In this document: positions 27,020-34,955 of the stretch, piece by piece
Position numbering within the stretch: position 1 is the stretch's first letter
Layout: each line of letters begins with the position of its first letter
Source of the DNA: CAMTUH01 sp947084935
GTDB lineage: Bacteria > Pseudomonadota > Gammaproteobacteria > Coxiellales > Coxiellaceae
Direction of reading: 5' to 3'
Assembly (NCBI GenBank): GCA_947084935.1
Contig: CAMTUH010000001.1
Location: 62,001-126,000, forward strand
Length of the DNA: 64,000 bases
Made by a program: the position numbers and the translations under genes
Notes under the pieces: generated by a model
Database searches by the model: none
What the model was told of the DNA's origin: nothing
Seen by the model: only the letters and a program-made list of their open reading frames with translations

Positions 27020-27048
27020 TTGACTTATTTTGAGTATAAATATATAAT
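27020..27048 (+). promoter_or_regulatory. Promoter and palindromic operator of the Xre-Fic cassette
   Basis: TTGACT at 27020-27025 and TATAAT at 27043-27048 have a 17-base spacer, a near-consensus sigma-70 promoter. The -10 box lies in the perfect palindrome TATAATTAATTATA (27043-27056), a plausible site for autorepression by the Xre protein. Confidence 0.75.
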
Positions 27049-27086
27049 TAATTATATTAGATAATAACTATAAATATGTAACTAAA

Positions 27087-27545
27087 ATGAAAGAAGCAAA
27101 GATTATTTTAAAGCAGCTTGATAGCCGGCTAATGTCTGTGGCGGGGAAAGATGGTCTTGTCGTCCCACAGCAAGGGTGGGTGAGAACCGTCAGAAAAGCC
27201 ATTGGGATGACTATTAAACAACTGGCCAAGCGTTTAAAAGTTGACCCCTCACGAGTGGTCAAAATAGAGACTTCTGAACCAGAAGGGGCTATTACGCTGA
27301 AAACGCTTCAGACAGTAGCGGAGAAATTGGACTGTAGACTTGTCTATGCTCTTGTGCCGAAATCGAGTTTTTGCAAGATGGTAGAGCACCAAGCTCTAAA
27401 ATTAGCGGCAAAACAAATTAAACGGACGGCGCATACCATGGCTCTGGAGGATCAGTCAGTCGGATCCAGTTGGCAAAAGGAGCAGCTGAAAGATTTATCG
27501 CAGGAATTGCTTCGTAAATCCTGGAAACATTTGTGGGAGAAATAA
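27087..27545 (+). CDS. Mobile mystery protein A (Xre-family regulator)
   Basis: A 152-residue protein with an HTH at about residues 40-95 (IGMTIKQLAKRLKVDPSRVV then KIETSEPEGAITLKTL). Gene order, length and the partner fit the mobile mystery protein A family, which is almost always found with a Fic-domain protein B in mobile DNA. It probably represses the cassette and acts as antitoxin. The ATG is preceded by an A/T-rich leader with a strong promoter. Flanking direct repeats support recent mobility. Confidence 0.85.
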   Translation: MKEAKIILKQLDSRLMSVAGKDGLVVPQQGWVRTVRKAIGMTIKQLAKRLKVDPSRVVKIETSEPEGAITLKTLQTVAEKLDCRLVYALVPKSSFCKMVEHQALKLAAKQIKRTAHTMALEDQSVGSSWQKEQLKDLSQELLRKSWKHLWEK

Positions 27546-27576
27546 AAACACCCTGGGCTTCGCCCAAGGTGTTTTT
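27544..27576. terminator. Terminator-like hairpin between mystery genes A and B
   Basis: aaaaacaccctgggc and gcccaaggtgttttt form a stem with one mismatch and a three-base loop, followed by T-rich sequence. It begins at the stop of gene A and ends 13 bases before the ATG of gene B, so it could reduce read-through into the Fic gene. Confidence 0.65.
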
Positions 27577-27589
27577 ATTAAAAATAGAT

Positions 27590-28174
27590 ATGTGGGATTA
27601 TTCGCCTGGTGCAACGCCGATTGATGCAGATGAAGCAGTCGAATTAATTCCTCAACACATTGCTACACAAAAACAACTCAATGAATGGGAAGAGAATAAC
27701 ATTTTAACAGCCGAGCGGTGGCTCACCAAACAACGGTTTAAGTTAAATGCCGTATCTACTATCGCATTTGTGAAAAAGATACACGTCAGGATGTTTAATA
27801 AAACCTGGCGTTGGGCCGGTCAGTTTAGGAAGTCTAATAAGAATATTGGGGTAGATTGGCAAAAGATACCCATTGAATTAAAAGTTTTATTAGATGATCT
27901 TCAGTATCAAGTTCAGAATAACGTTTTTTCTAAAGATGAATGTGCAGTGCGGTTTCATCATCGGCTGGTTGCAATACATCCCTTTCCCAATGGAAATGGT
28001 CGCCATGCGCGCATGATGGCTGATATCGTATTACTTTCCTTGGAAGCAGAAAGGTTTTCGTGGGGTAGCAAAAATTTGTTGGATTCATCTCCCGTAAGAA
28101 AGCGTTATATAGAGGCTTTACGTGCGGCAGATCGATTGGATTATGATAAGCTAATTAAATTTGTCAGAGAATAA
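27590..28174 (+). CDS. Mobile mystery protein B (Fic domain)
   Basis: A 194-residue Fic protein from ATG 27590 (MWDYSPGATPIDADE, typical of this family); an in-frame GTG at 27533 overlaps gene A but reads through the hairpin. The Fic loop HPFPNGNGRHAR starts at His130, with the catalytic His and the nucleotide-binding GNGR present; Asn134 replaces the usual Asp or Glu that binds metal. Fic enzymes attach AMP or similar groups to proteins. As part of the A/B pair it is the likely toxic partner. Confidence 0.87.
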   Translation: MWDYSPGATPIDADEAVELIPQHIATQKQLNEWEENNILTAERWLTKQRFKLNAVSTIAFVKKIHVRMFNKTWRWAGQFRKSNKNIGVDWQKIPIELKVLLDDLQYQVQNNVFSKDECAVRFHHRLVAIHPFPNGNGRHARMMADIVLLSLEAERFSWGSKNLLDSSPVRKRYIEALRAADRLDYDKLIKFVRE

Positions 28175-28206
28175 ATTCAGAACGAGTCACGTTTAATTCA
28201 ATAGTT

Positions 28207-28271
28207 CTAACCCTCACAAATAATCTCATTAACCCGCAATAATTCTTCATCCGTGAAATAACGCGTTCCGT
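28207..28271. repeat. 65-bp direct repeat, right copy (pfkA 3' end)
   Basis: Identical to 26930-26994. It begins exactly at the pfkA stop codon and extends into the coding region. The bases just outside the two copies differ. Confidence 0.93.
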
Positions 28272-29190
28272 ACTGGGCGTCGGGGAGTGGTGCGGTGGTG
28301 ACCCGTCCGTTGATTACGGACGTCATTTGGTGTCTTAATCCTTGCCGCAGAGCTTCCACGGCTTTTGCGCCCATGAGTGAGCCGATGACGCGGTCTCGAA
28401 GCGTGGGGGTGCCGCCGCGTTGCGTGTGGCCGAGGATGCAGACGCGATACTCGATGCCGGTTTTTTCTTTGATGTGGTTGGCCAATTCAAAACTGTGGCC
28501 GGGTTGATCGGCTTCGGCTACGACGACAATCGAAGCCATTTTTTTTCCGTGTTGTTGCTTTATTTTTTTCGCTAACTCGTCGATGTCGATCGGATATTCG
28601 GGTATGGAAATAATTTCCGCGCCACCGCCGATGCCAACGTTCACGGCGATAAATCCCGACGATCGTCCCATCACTTCGATTAAAAAATTACGATCTAAAC
28701 TGAATGCCGTGTCGCGAATTTTATCGATGGCCTGCAAGGCGGTGTTACACGCCGTGTCAAAACCGATGCAATATTCTGTTCCGGGGATGTCGTTATCAAT
28801 CGTGCAGGGGATGCCAATGAAATCCGGACCACCTTCGTTTTTTAATAAAGTAGCGCCGGTGAAACTGCCGTTGCCGCCGAGAACCACCAGCGCATCGATG
28901 GCGTGTTGGCTTAAAAACTCGCGTGCACTGTCGCGCACGTCTTTTTGATGGAATTCCGTGAGGCGTCCGGTTTTTAAAATCGTGCCACCGCGCTGAATAC
29001 AATTCGCGACGGATCGTGCATTCAGTGGAATTATTTTTTGTTTGATCAATCCAGAAAAACCGCCTTCAATAGCGGAGACCTCAATGCCGTGGTGTACAGC
29101 CGTTCGAACCACGGCGCGAATAGCGGCATTCATGCCGGGTGCATCGCCGCCAGACGTCAGAACTGCGATTTTTTTAATAGGTGGATTCAT
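28207..29190 (-). CDS. pfkA: 6-phosphofructokinase
   Basis: A 327-residue PFK-A family enzyme that phosphorylates fructose 6-phosphate in glycolysis. Motifs are VLTSGGDAPGMNAAIRAVVR, PCTIDNDIPGTEYCIGFDTA (catalytic Asp in TIDND) and EVMGRSSGF. The nucleotide-site motif reads GGNGS with Asn107, where E. coli PfkA has GGDGS with a Mg-ATP Asp103. The 3' end is duplicated beyond the Xre-Fic cassette, so the present gene end may have been restored by an integration event. Confidence 0.95.
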   Translation of the reverse strand: MNPPIKKIAVLTSGGDAPGMNAAIRAVVRTAVHHGIEVSAIEGGFSGLIKQKIIPLNARSVANCIQRGGTILKTGRLTEFHQKDVRDSAREFLSQHAIDALVVLGGNGSFTGATLLKNEGGPDFIGIPCTIDNDIPGTEYCIGFDTACNTALQAIDKIRDTAFSLDRNFLIEVMGRSSGFIAVNVGIGGGAEIISIPEYPIDIDELAKKIKQQHGKKMASIVVVAEADQPGHSFELANHIKEKTGIEYRVCILGHTQRGGTPTLRDRVIGSLMGAKAVEALRQGLRHQMTSVINGRVTTAPLPDAQYGTRYFTDEELLRVNEIICEG

Positions 29191-29203
29191 AAAATGAAAA
29201 ACA

Positions 29204-29878
29204 TTATACCATGAGCCATTGAATGATATCGACCGGCTGAGGAATCACCGCGTCAGCCGGAGAAGGCACGGGAATTTCTGAAAACCCATAACCGTATTGC
29301 GCGACGACAGCCAACATACCTGCGGCTTTGGCCGCTTGAATGTCTTCATGAGCATCTCCTACGTAGGCCGATTGTTTGGGGTCAACAGTGACTAACTGGC
29401 ACGCGTGTAACAAGGGCAGGGGATCGGGTTTTCGTTTCGGTAATGAATCTCCCGAAATTAAACAGCGGTAACGGTGATCTAAATTAAAATGAGTGAGTAA
29501 CGGTTCCGCTAACCACCCGGGTTTGTTTGTGATAATTCCCCACGGAATTTTTTCTTCGTCTAAAAAATCCAGGACGTTAGAAATGCCGTCGAATAATTGG
29601 GTTTCGTCGGTTAAGTGGGCTTGGTACGCGTGCAGGAATTCCGTTCGAAGCGTTTCAAAATCGGGGTGGTGATCGTCGATGGTGAACCCGCAGTGCAAAA
29701 TACCGCGCGAACCGTGCGCGACGCGCGGACGAACGAGTTCGAGCGCAACGGGTTGGCGTTGATGGTGAGTTAATACGTCATTGAGTGCTGTAGTGAGATC
29801 TGGGGCGGTATCGAGGAGTGTACCATCGAGATCAAAAAATAAAGCTCGAACGCGGTGATTATTCATGATGCGATTCAC
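29204..29878 (-). CDS. gph: HAD-IA phosphatase, Gph/MupP type
   Basis: A 224-residue HAD hydrolase with FFDLDGTLLDT (motif I, nucleophile Asp), GIITNKPGW (motif II), KPDPLPLL (motif III) and YVGDAHEDIQAA (motif IV). The family holds phosphoglycolate phosphatase (Gph) and the N-acetylmuramate 6-phosphate phosphatase MupP. In Pseudomonas mupP lies beside ubiG, as here, so a cell-wall recycling role is a real alternative; sequence alone does not decide. It overlaps ubiG by 20 bases. Confidence 0.85.
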   Translation of the reverse strand: MNRIMNNHRVRALFFDLDGTLLDTAPDLTTALNDVLTHHQRQPVALELVRPRVAHGSRGILHCGFTIDDHHPDFETLRTEFLHAYQAHLTDETQLFDGISNVLDFLDEEKIPWGIITNKPGWLAEPLLTHFNLDHRYRCLISGDSLPKRKPDPLPLLHACQLVTVDPKQSAYVGDAHEDIQAAKAAGMLAVVAQYGYGFSEIPVPSPADAVIPQPVDIIQWLMV

Positions 29879-30590
29879 GTCTGAAACACGCGATATAGTT
29901 CACAGAAACGTTGTGGCCGAGGGTGAATCGCTGTTGAAACGGATGGTAGTGAATTCCCGTGAGGTCGACTAAATGCAGTCCGCAGGTTCGCGCCCAAGAC
30001 GCCAATTCCGAAGGGCGAATGAATTGCGCGTAATCGTGCGTGCCCTTGGGCAATAGACGCGTGATGTATTCTGCCCCAACGATAGCCAGTAAATAAGCCT
30101 TTAAATTACGGTTAATTGTCGAGAAAAATACGATTCCTTGGGGAGTTAATAATTCAGCGCAGTTCTTGATTAACTGGAGCGGATCCGGGACGTGTTCCAA
30201 TAATTCCATACACGTGATGACGTCAAAAGAATTACTTTTTGTCTGCGCTAAAGATTCCGCGCTGATGCAGTGGTAATCGATGGAAAGTTTTTGTTGTTCC
30301 GCGTGCGATCGAGCAACTTCGATTAACGCGTCGCTGAGATCAATTCCCGTGACCTGCGCATCCAATTTGGCCATGGCTTCCGACAATAATCCACCACCGC
30401 AGCCGACGTCGAGAACGCGTTGATTGTGTAATGTCGCGTGTTTTTTAACATAATCCAACCGCAGCGGGTTCATTTGATGCAGCGGTTTCATTTCCCCTTC
30501 GGGATTCCACCAATTCGACGACAGTGCCGCAAATTTAGCGAGTTCATCCGGATTGACGTTGTGCGGGTTATTCGTTGGCATAAGATTCAT
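29859..30590 (-). CDS. ubiG: Ubiquinone biosynthesis O-methyltransferase
   Basis: A 243-residue SAM-dependent methyltransferase that does both O-methylations of ubiquinone synthesis. The N-terminus FAALSSNWWNPEGEMKPLHQ followed by MNPLRLDYV is diagnostic of UbiG, as is the SAM motif VLDVGCGGGLLSEAMA. CMELLEHVPDP is the post-I region. It overlaps the HPt gene by 23 bases at its start and gph at its end. Confidence 0.96.
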   Translation of the reverse strand: MNLMPTNNPHNVNPDELAKFAALSSNWWNPEGEMKPLHQMNPLRLDYVKKHATLHNQRVLDVGCGGGLLSEAMAKLDAQVTGIDLSDALIEVARSHAEQQKLSIDYHCISAESLAQTKSNSFDVITCMELLEHVPDPLQLIKNCAELLTPQGIVFFSTINRNLKAYLLAIVGAEYITRLLPKGTHDYAQFIRPSELASWARTCGLHLVDLTGIHYHPFQQRFTLGHNVSVNYIACFRRESHHE

Positions 30591-30924
30591 TGTTAATGGT
30601 TTCTATCACGCGCTCAATTTCATCGTTAATTTGCGTTAGTGTTGGATCGATGGCGGAAATATTTTTCATTTTAATAGATTCTTCCAGATCACGGGATAAA
30701 TTTCTCAAATGAGTGACGCCTGTGTAGCAGCACGAACCGTGTAACTTATGCACCAGATCTTTGAACTCAGTCAGATTTCCTTGGTCGTGCGCGCGATTGA
30801 TGGCGTTTTTGAGTTCGGGCAACTCAGCCGCGAACATACCGAGTAACTCTTTAGCCAGGTCGGCTTTGTTGTTCGTGAGTTTCAATAATGCCTGCCAATC
30901 AACCGGGTTACGGGTTTCTGCCAT
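30568..30924 (-). CDS. Stand-alone HPt phosphotransfer protein
   Basis: A 118-residue, all-helical HPt domain. VHKLHGSCCYTGV fits the HxLKGS signature with phospho-acceptor His59. It carries no other domain. HPt proteins relay phosphate between a receiver and a response regulator. The hybrid kinase at 23359 lacks an HPt, so the two may form a relay; no response regulator gene is present in this window. It is the first gene of an overlapping group with ubiG and gph. Confidence 0.88.
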   Translation of the reverse strand: MAETRNPVDWQALLKLTNNKADLAKELLGMFAAELPELKNAINRAHDQGNLTEFKDLVHKLHGSCCYTGVTHLRNLSRDLEESIKMKNISAIDPTLTQINDEIERVIETINNESYANE

Positions 30925-30993
30925 GGCGTTATTCCCTTATAGTGCTTCAATCACAGAAGGAGTATTTTACACCGATTGCTTTACGCCGTCATT

Positions 30994-31119
30994 CGTAGCC
31001 TTGATGTAGCGAATTGTAGCCTGGGTGCAGCCACGCTTCGTGGCGTAACCCAGGAACTCAGGAATTCCTTGATTTCGCAGTGGCCTGTCCTCGCCTTGCG
31101 GGGACTGCATCAAGGCTAC
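30994..31119. repeat. Palindromic repeat family A at the sohB 3' end
   Basis: Starts cgtagccttgatgtagcgaa and ends gactgcatcaaggctac, so the terminal arms are complementary with one mismatch. Internal modules are cctgggtgcagccacgcttc, cctgtcctcgccttgcgggg and ccttgatttcgc. The last bases supply the TAG stop codon of sohB on the minus strand. It lies in the gap before the HPt gene. Confidence 0.87.
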
Positions 31120-32105
31120 TTAAATAGCAGCCTATCCACGGTCTGGGTAACTCCTTGAGTTAACCGTTGCCCTAAGGTTTTTTTCACGGTGAAGCGAAGT
31201 TCGTAGAGATCGGATGTTTTGCTCGCGCCCAGCAAATAATCGTCGCTGGTCAGTAGTTTATCGATCAGATTGAGTTCCAGCGCGCGGGTTCCATACCAGT
31301 GTTCCCCCGTGGCCACTTGATCAATGTCGATGGCTTTCCGATGTTCTTTAATAAAGGATTTAAAAAGGACGTGCGTTTCCTCAATTTCTTGTTGCATTTT
31401 TTCTCGACCTTTTTCCGTGTTTTCACCGAATAAACTCAACGTGCGTTTGTATTCTCCTGCCGTCAGTTGCTCGAAATCGATGTATTTTTTCTTGAGGTAG
31501 CGGTGAAAATTCGGTAATTGTGCCAACACACCGATGGATCCGACGACCGCAAAGGGAGCTGCAAGAATGGTATTGGCGACACAGGCCATCATATAACCGC
31601 CGCTGGCGGCAACTTTATCGATGGAAACCGTTAACGGTATTTGCGCGTCTCGAATGCGTTGCAATTGTGAGGCCGCTAAGCCGTAAGCGTTTACTAGGCC
31701 GCCGCCGCTGTCTAAGCGGACGAAAATTTCATCGGATTTTTCAGCGATGGTTAATGCCGCGGTAATTTCTTCGCGCAGCGCATGAACTGCGGAAGCACGG
31801 ATATCGCCACAAAAATTCAGCACGAATATTCGCTTGTTTTTTTCTTTGGACTGAATTTTTTTCTTTGTTTCTTTTTTTTGTAATTTTAAAAATTCTTTAA
31901 ATTCGTGTTTGTGTTTCACTGCGTGTGAAAGAGCGTGGTGGTATTCTTCGTATTTTTCATTCAGTTTTGTGATTTCCAGCCTTTCTTTTGGTTTTTCTTT
32001 TGCGCGCAAGATAAGTGCGAAAAATACAAGCAGGATCACCAGAATGGCGCCGACAACGCTGAGAAGTTTCAGAAGAAATAAACTGTATGTTGATAAAAAT
32101 TCCAT
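31116..32105 (-). CDS. sohB: Inner-membrane peptidase SohB (S49 family)
   Basis: A 329-residue S49 serine protease from ATG 32105, preceded by agagga; longer upstream frames lack a ribosome site. One N-terminal membrane segment (LLKLLSVVGAILVILLVFFA) is followed by a Lys/Glu-rich linker and the protease domain. KVAASGGYMMACVAN carries the nucleophilic Ser, TAGEYKRTLS the dyad Lys. It probably degrades membrane or periplasmic proteins. Its stop codon lies in a family A palindromic repeat, so its last residues may have been trimmed or changed by the insertion. Confidence 0.93.
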   Translation of the reverse strand: MEFLSTYSLFLLKLLSVVGAILVILLVFFALILRAKEKPKERLEITKLNEKYEEYHHALSHAVKHKHEFKEFLKLQKKETKKKIQSKEKNKRIFVLNFCGDIRASAVHALREEITAALTIAEKSDEIFVRLDSGGGLVNAYGLAASQLQRIRDAQIPLTVSIDKVAASGGYMMACVANTILAAPFAVVGSIGVLAQLPNFHRYLKKKYIDFEQLTAGEYKRTLSLFGENTEKGREKMQQEIEETHVLFKSFIKEHRKAIDIDQVATGEHWYGTRALELNLIDKLLTSDDYLLGASKTSDLYELRFTVKKTLGQRLTQGVTQTVDRLLFK

Positions 32106-32118
32106 TGTTGATTCCTCT

Positions 32119-33597
32119 TTAGTAACGATTTTTAATGTGTTCGATAAAATATTTTGGGTCCAAAGACGATCCGGTTGAGTGACGCAACAGTTCATCGAGG
32201 TTAACCAGCGATGCTTGGGTATGTACGTGCTGGTGCAGCCAAGCGACTAACGTGCTGAAATCACCACGTTTCAGCTGTGCAGGAAGGTCGGGGTGTTGTT
32301 TCAATACGGTTGAATATAGTTGAGCGGCCGTTAATCGCCCCAGTGTGTACGCGGGGAAATAACCCAAAATTCCCGCTGGCCAATGCACGTCTTGCATCAC
32401 GCCGTCTTTGTAATTGTTTTCCGTGGACAAATTCAGGTATCGATTCATGGAATCATTCCAGGCATCGGGGAGATCTGCAACGTCCAATTTTCCGTTAATG
32501 AGTTTTTTTTCGAGTTCGTATCGCAGAATAATGTGGAGGGGATAAGTCACTTCATCGGCGTCCACGCGAATCAATCCGCGCTCGACTGTGGTCGAAAGCG
32601 TATATAAATTTTCTGCGGTAAACGCTTCTTCGTCACCGAAATAGCGCTTGATGAGCGGTGATAGGAAATACATAAATTCACGGCTGCGGCACGCTTGCAT
32701 TTCAATCAGTAACGACTGGCTTTCGTGAATGGAAATATTGTGCGCGCGGCCAACGGGCTGTCGCAGCCACGACTGCGGTAATCCTTGCTCGTACAGTGCG
32801 TGCCCCGTTTCATGACACACGCCAAAGGTAGCACTCAGAAATTCGTTTTCTTTGTAACGTGTGGTGATTCGAACGTCGGTGGGATCACCCCCGCAAAATG
32901 GATGGTGGCTGACGTCGAGACGGCCGTGATTAAAATCAAAACCAATCGCTTGCATGACGTCAAGCCCCAATTGTTTTTGTTTTTCGATGGGGAAGGGTCC
33001 GCGCATGCGAATGGCGTGTCGCGATTTTTGTTTCTCAATAATGGGTTCGATCAGATCGGTCAGCTGTTTTTTTAAGTGTGAAAAAATCGGGTCGATGTAC
33101 TCTTGAGTAAGGCCGGGACTAAAATCATCGATTAAAACGTCGTAGGGGGATCTTTTAAATACTTCTGCTCGGATGTGTGCGGATTCTTTAATGAGTGTTA
33201 AGGATTCTTCAAATAAGGGAGCGAAGTCGCTCCAATTGTTTTCGGCGCGTAAGAGGCGCCACGCTTGTTCGCAGCGCATAGTGGATTCGGCGATTCGGCG
33301 GACGAGTTCGGACGGTAATGCACGGGCGTTTAAATATTCGCGTTCCATCCACCGTAAATTCGCTGCTTGCCAAGGGTTGTCCAGTGTCAACTGTTTTGCT
33401 TGCTCGATGAGGTCACCGATTTTTGGGTCAATTAATAAGTCGTGTGAGAAAGATTGCAAGGTGGACAATGCTTTTGCGCGCGTTTCACCGCCTCCTCGCG
33501 GCATCATGACGGCTTCGTCCCAATGGGCGATGGATTGTAAGTGGCTTAAATAAGCCCGTTGTTCGAAGTGTTTCTCTAATTGCTCGTAGGCGTTCAT
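32119..33597 (-). CDS. M32 family metallocarboxypeptidase (Taq type)
   Basis: A 492-residue carboxypeptidase from ATG 33597 (MNAYEQLEKHFEQRAYLSHL), the length usual for the family; in-frame starts further upstream would overlap yoeB. The zinc site is FGVCHETGHALYEQ (HExxH), with the family signatures DVRITTRYKENEF and HESQSLLIE. It removes C-terminal residues from peptides in the cytoplasm. It lies 13 bases upstream of sohB, suggesting co-transcription. Confidence 0.93.
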   Translation of the reverse strand: MNAYEQLEKHFEQRAYLSHLQSIAHWDEAVMMPRGGGETRAKALSTLQSFSHDLLIDPKIGDLIEQAKQLTLDNPWQAANLRWMEREYLNARALPSELVRRIAESTMRCEQAWRLLRAENNWSDFAPLFEESLTLIKESAHIRAEVFKRSPYDVLIDDFSPGLTQEYIDPIFSHLKKQLTDLIEPIIEKQKSRHAIRMRGPFPIEKQKQLGLDVMQAIGFDFNHGRLDVSHHPFCGGDPTDVRITTRYKENEFLSATFGVCHETGHALYEQGLPQSWLRQPVGRAHNISIHESQSLLIEMQACRSREFMYFLSPLIKRYFGDEEAFTAENLYTLSTTVERGLIRVDADEVTYPLHIILRYELEKKLINGKLDVADLPDAWNDSMNRYLNLSTENNYKDGVMQDVHWPAGILGYFPAYTLGRLTAAQLYSTVLKQHPDLPAQLKRGDFSTLVAWLHQHVHTQASLVNLDELLRHSTGSSLDPKYFIEHIKNRY

Positions 33598-33613
33598 GGT
33601 GGAGATCATTCTC

Positions 33614-33874
33614 TTATTTTTCATAATGATAGCGGCATTGTGCAATATAAATTTCTTCATCAACCACTTTGTACACTAAGCGATGTTCTTGATTAATTCG
33701 GCGAGACCAATATCCCGAGTATTTGAATTTTAGAGGCTCAGGTTTGCCGATGCCTTTGAATGGATGCTTTTGAATGTCAGCCAATAATTGATCGATGCGC
33801 TTGTCTAACTTTGGATTGTACTTTTTCCAGTAGACTCTGTCTTCCGTCGCTTGGCTGGCGTAGATAATTTCCAT
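33614..33874 (-). CDS. yoeB: Toxin YoeB
   Basis: An 86-residue RelE-superfamily mRNA interferase. The C-terminal GYWSRRINQEHRLVYKV and CRYHYEK, with conserved Arg, His and Tyr at the active site, are diagnostic of YoeB. It cleaves mRNA at the ribosomal A site. The gene overlaps its antitoxin yefM by one base, and the palindrome upstream of yefM matches the known YefM operator type. Confidence 0.95.
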   Translation of the reverse strand: MEIIYASQATEDRVYWKKYNPKLDKRIDQLLADIQKHPFKGIGKPEPLKFKYSGYWSRRINQEHRLVYKVVDEEIYIAQCRYHYEK

Positions 33875-34131
33875 TATGGACGCGACTTTTTCTTTTTTCT
33901 CTTCGCAATTAAAGCCTCAATCTCATCGACGGCAGTCCCTAATCGTTCGGCATTGGCTGGACTTTGCAGCAAGTAGCCAGTTTCTACCATGGACTCATAA
34001 TCTTCAAGGGACATAATGACTACGGGTTCTTTTGTTGAGCGAGTAATCATTATAGGGTTGTGGTCTTGACACACTTCTTCCATGGTTTTAGCAAGAGTGG
34101 CTCTGATCTTAGTGTAGGATATGGCTCGCAT
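33874..34131 (-). CDS. yefM: Antitoxin YefM
   Basis: An 85-residue Phd/YefM-family protein. The N-terminal fold AISYTKIRATLAKTMEEVCQ then PIMITRSTKEPVVIMSLEDY binds DNA; the C-terminal part, ending in a Lys-rich tail, binds YoeB. It neutralises YoeB and represses the operon. The CTGTACATGTACAG palindrome lies 21 bases upstream of the start. Confidence 0.94.
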   Translation of the reverse strand: MRAISYTKIRATLAKTMEEVCQDHNPIMITRSTKEPVVIMSLEDYESMVETGYLLQSPANAERLGTAVDEIEALIAKRKKKKSRP

Positions 34132-34152
34132 TGGACTGCTCCGGACAGAATA

Positions 34153-34166
34153 CTGTACATGTACAG
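34153..34166. promoter_or_regulatory. YefM-type operator
   Basis: Perfect 14-base palindrome ctgtacatgtacag just upstream of yefM. TGTACA half-sites are the known recognition motif of YefM in E. coli, so binding by the encoded YefM/YoeB complex is likely. Confidence 0.75.
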
Positions 34167-34232
34167 ATTTTAGGGAAAAAGCACTGTTGTGTCAAGTTAA
34201 GTTTTTAACAGATCCAGTATACAATACGAATC

Positions 34233-34955
34233 ATGAATGAACTGGGTGGCATAGAGTATTTTTGGCGGGGCGTGACGATGCTCAATCATCACGGGCTTCG
34301 TCGTTTTGTTGCGATTCCTTTGCTGGTGAATATAGTGGTGTTTGCTTTTTTATTATGGTTGGGTGTTCATTATTTTTCGCAATTAACGCACTGGGTTGCC
34401 ACGTTGTTGCCCACGTGGTTGCGGTGGTTGAATTGGCTGCTGTGGATTTTATTCGTAATCTCGTTTTTGATTGTTTTGGCGTATACGTTTACTTTTATTG
34501 CTAATTTGATTGCGGCACCTTTTAATGGATTACTTTCTGAAAAGGTTGAAAAAATATTAACGGGGAAAAAAGAAATTACTCCTCCCGGTTGGATCAATCT
34601 CGTTAAAGACATCCCCCGCGCATTCGGTCGGCAGATACGGTTTATTGTGTATTATCTTCTGTGGGCCATACCGGCGTTGATTTTGTTTATTATTCCTGTG
34701 ATACAAGTGGCGGCGGGCCCTTTGTGGTTTTTACTCAATGCGTGGATGATGAGCGTGCAATACATGGATTACCCCATGGATAACCATCGAATTTCATTCC
34801 GGGCGATGCGTGATAAGATGCAAGAAAAGAGATTAGTGCATTTAAGCTTTGGTTGCATGGTTATGTTGGCGACACTCATACCGATTATTAATTTTATTGT
34901 GATGCCCGCGGCTGTTATTGGAGCGACGGTGTTGTGGGTGGAAGAGTACCCCTAA
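34233..34955 (+). CDS. cysZ: CysZ-like sulfate transporter (EI24 family)
   Basis: A 240-residue membrane protein with four main hydrophobic segments and the family N-terminus GGIEYFWRGVTMLNHHGLRR. APFNGLLSEKVE and the GPLWFLLNAWMMSVQYMDYP segment are typical of CysZ. In E. coli CysZ imports sulfate for cysteine synthesis; no other cys gene is nearby, so the substrate here is inferred. It is convergent with bioY and overlaps it by four bases. Confidence 0.85.
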   Translation: MNELGGIEYFWRGVTMLNHHGLRRFVAIPLLVNIVVFAFLLWLGVHYFSQLTHWVATLLPTWLRWLNWLLWILFVISFLIVLAYTFTFIANLIAAPFNGLLSEKVEKILTGKKEITPPGWINLVKDIPRAFGRQIRFIVYYLLWAIPALILFIIPVIQVAAGPLWFLLNAWMMSVQYMDYPMDNHRISFRAMRDKMQEKRLVHLSFGCMVMLATLIPIINFIVMPAAVIGATVLWVEEYP

